Assembly: GCA_029335925.2 (NCBI GenBank)
Contig: JARJMX020000023.1
Span: 1-16,703, forward strand
Length of the DNA: 16,703 bases
Reading direction: 5' to 3'
DNA from: Gammaproteobacteria bacterium
Lineage (GTDB): Bacteria > Pseudomonadota > Gammaproteobacteria > Halothiobacillales > Halothiobacillaceae
The translations under genes and the position numbers were made by a program. The stretch's first letter is position 1. Each line of letters begins with the position of its first letter. The notes under the pieces were generated by a model. That model was not told where the DNA came from, made no database searches, and saw only the letters and a list, made by a program, of their open reading frames with translations. This document shows, in pieces, positions 15,903-16,703 of this stretch.

Positions 15903-16703
15903 ATGAACGCTGATCTGCGCAACTACGCCATCGTCACCGGCAACTACTGGGCCTTCACCCTCACTGATGGGGCCCTGCGCATGCTGGTGGTGCTGCATTT
16001 CCATCAGCTCGGCTACACGCCGCTCGAGATCGCTATGCTGTTCCTCTTCTATGAGGTGTTCGGCATCGTCACCAATGCGGTGGGCGGGTGGCTTGCGGCG
16101 CGCATCGGTGTGAACCGCACCATGCAGATGGGCACGGCGCTTCAGATCGTCGCCCTCGGGATGTTGCTGGCGCCGGCAGCCTGGCTGACGGTGCCTTACG
16201 TGATGGCCGCGCAGGCACTGTCCGGCATCGCCAAGGACCTCAACAAGATGAGCGCCAAGTCCTCGGTCAAGCTGGTGGCCGGGGAGGGCAGCCTGTTCAG
16301 GTGGGTGGCGGTGCTGACTGGCTCGAAGAACGCACTCAAGGGTGTGGGTTTCTTCCTCGGTGGCCTACTTTTGGCGGTGCTCGGCTTCCACGGCGCGCTG
16401 TGGACACTGATCGCCCTGCTGCTCGTGGGTCTGGTCATCACCCTCGTTTTGCCAAGCGGGCTTGGCATGGTGAAGGGCAAGCCGAAGTTTGCCCAGGTGT
16501 TCTCCAACACCCCGGCGATCAACTGGCTGGCCGGGGCGCGTTTCTTTCTGTTCGGCGCGCGCGACGTGTGGTTCGTGGTCGGCCTGCCGGTCTACCTCTC
16601 CGGCGTGCTCGGCTGGGGGTTTGCCGAGGTCGGCGGCTTCCTTGCCCTCTGGGTGATTGGCTACGGTATCGTCAAGGCCGCTACGCCCGGCCTGTGGAGA
16701 AAG
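15903..16703 (+). CDS. arsJ: ArsJ, organoarsenical (1-arseno-3-phosphoglycerate) efflux MFS transporter, C-terminus cut
   Basis: Major facilitator family exporter that removes 1-arseno-3-phosphoglycerate made by the neighbouring dehydrogenase, giving arsenate resistance. The 267 residues in the window run to the right edge without a stop. A complete protein is about 410, so roughly the last third is missing. The start MNADLRNYAIVTGNYWAFTLTDGALRMLV is characteristic of ArsJ. Several membrane helices follow, with the conserved loop GIAKDLNKMSAKSSVK between them. The ATG at 15903 is preferred to the in-frame ATG at 15897, because GAGGA lies eight bases before it and only two before the other. 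Confidence 0.94.
   Translation, partial: MNADLRNYAIVTGNYWAFTLTDGALRMLVVLHFHQLGYTPLEIAMLFLFYEVFGIVTNAVGGWLAARIGVNRTMQMGTALQIVALGMLLAPAAWLTVPYVMAAQALSGIAKDLNKMSAKSSVKLVAGEGSLFRWVAVLTGSKNALKGVGFFLGGLLLAVLGFHGALWTLIALLLVGLVITLVLPSGLGMVKGKPKFAQVFSNTPAINWLAGARFFLFGARDVWFVVGLPVYLSGVLGWGFAEVGGFLALWVIGYGIVKAATPGLWRK

Overview
This is a GC-rich proteobacterial chromosome fragment, open at both ends. The neighbourhoods pyrG-kdsA-eno-ftsB-ispD-ispF and nagZ-hpt-patatin-methylthioinosine phosphorylase, with class II (metal-dependent) KdsA, point to a gammaproteobacterium. A lineage near the sulfur-oxidising or purple-sulfur groups is my guess, and the exact lineage is not resolved. Most genes are packed with ATGA or TGATG overlaps. 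The first ~42 bases look like a degraded sequencing adapter and should not be trusted as genome.

Layout. (1) 1-476, minus: N-terminal part of leucyl aminopeptidase pepA, divergent from the next block. (2) 654-6122, plus: pyrG (CTP), kdsA (KDO for LPS), eno (glycolysis), a terminator, then ftsB (division) overlapping ispD and ispF (isoprenoid precursors). (3) 6123-6326: AT-rich gene-free stretch ending in a strong intrinsic terminator. (4) 6327-9813, plus: a small membrane protein with an apparent frameshift, then nagZ (peptidoglycan recycling), hpt, a patatin-like lipase and an S-methyl-5'-thioinosine phosphorylase (purine and methylthio salvage). (5) 9814-10373: 560 bases with no convincing gene but with hairpins and a possible decayed reading frame. 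(6) 10374-11509, minus: moeB and an upstream small gene that seems to change frame several times.

(7) 11614-16703 is an arsenic resistance island. Plus-strand arsR lies at its left. A minus-strand run follows in transcription order: exported metallo-beta-lactamase-fold protein, internally deleted CDF cation transporter remnant, ArsP/DUF318 permease, a 96-residue protein ending in two Cys-Cys pairs, and a one-domain thioredoxin-like protein. Divergent from that run are an ars-type GAPDH and ArsJ, cut by the window end. GAPDH and ArsJ are known to export arsenate as 1-arseno-3-phosphoglycerate. ArsP-family permeases are known for trivalent organoarsenicals. The island may therefore combine two efflux routes.

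The most interesting unexplained components are the Cys-Cys protein coupled to the permease, the lactamase-fold protein lacking the first two zinc histidines, and an 11-base element shared upstream of arsR and the GAPDH gene. Three loci (small membrane gene, moeB-upstream gene, CDF remnant) show frame disruptions. These may be real decay or sequence error.
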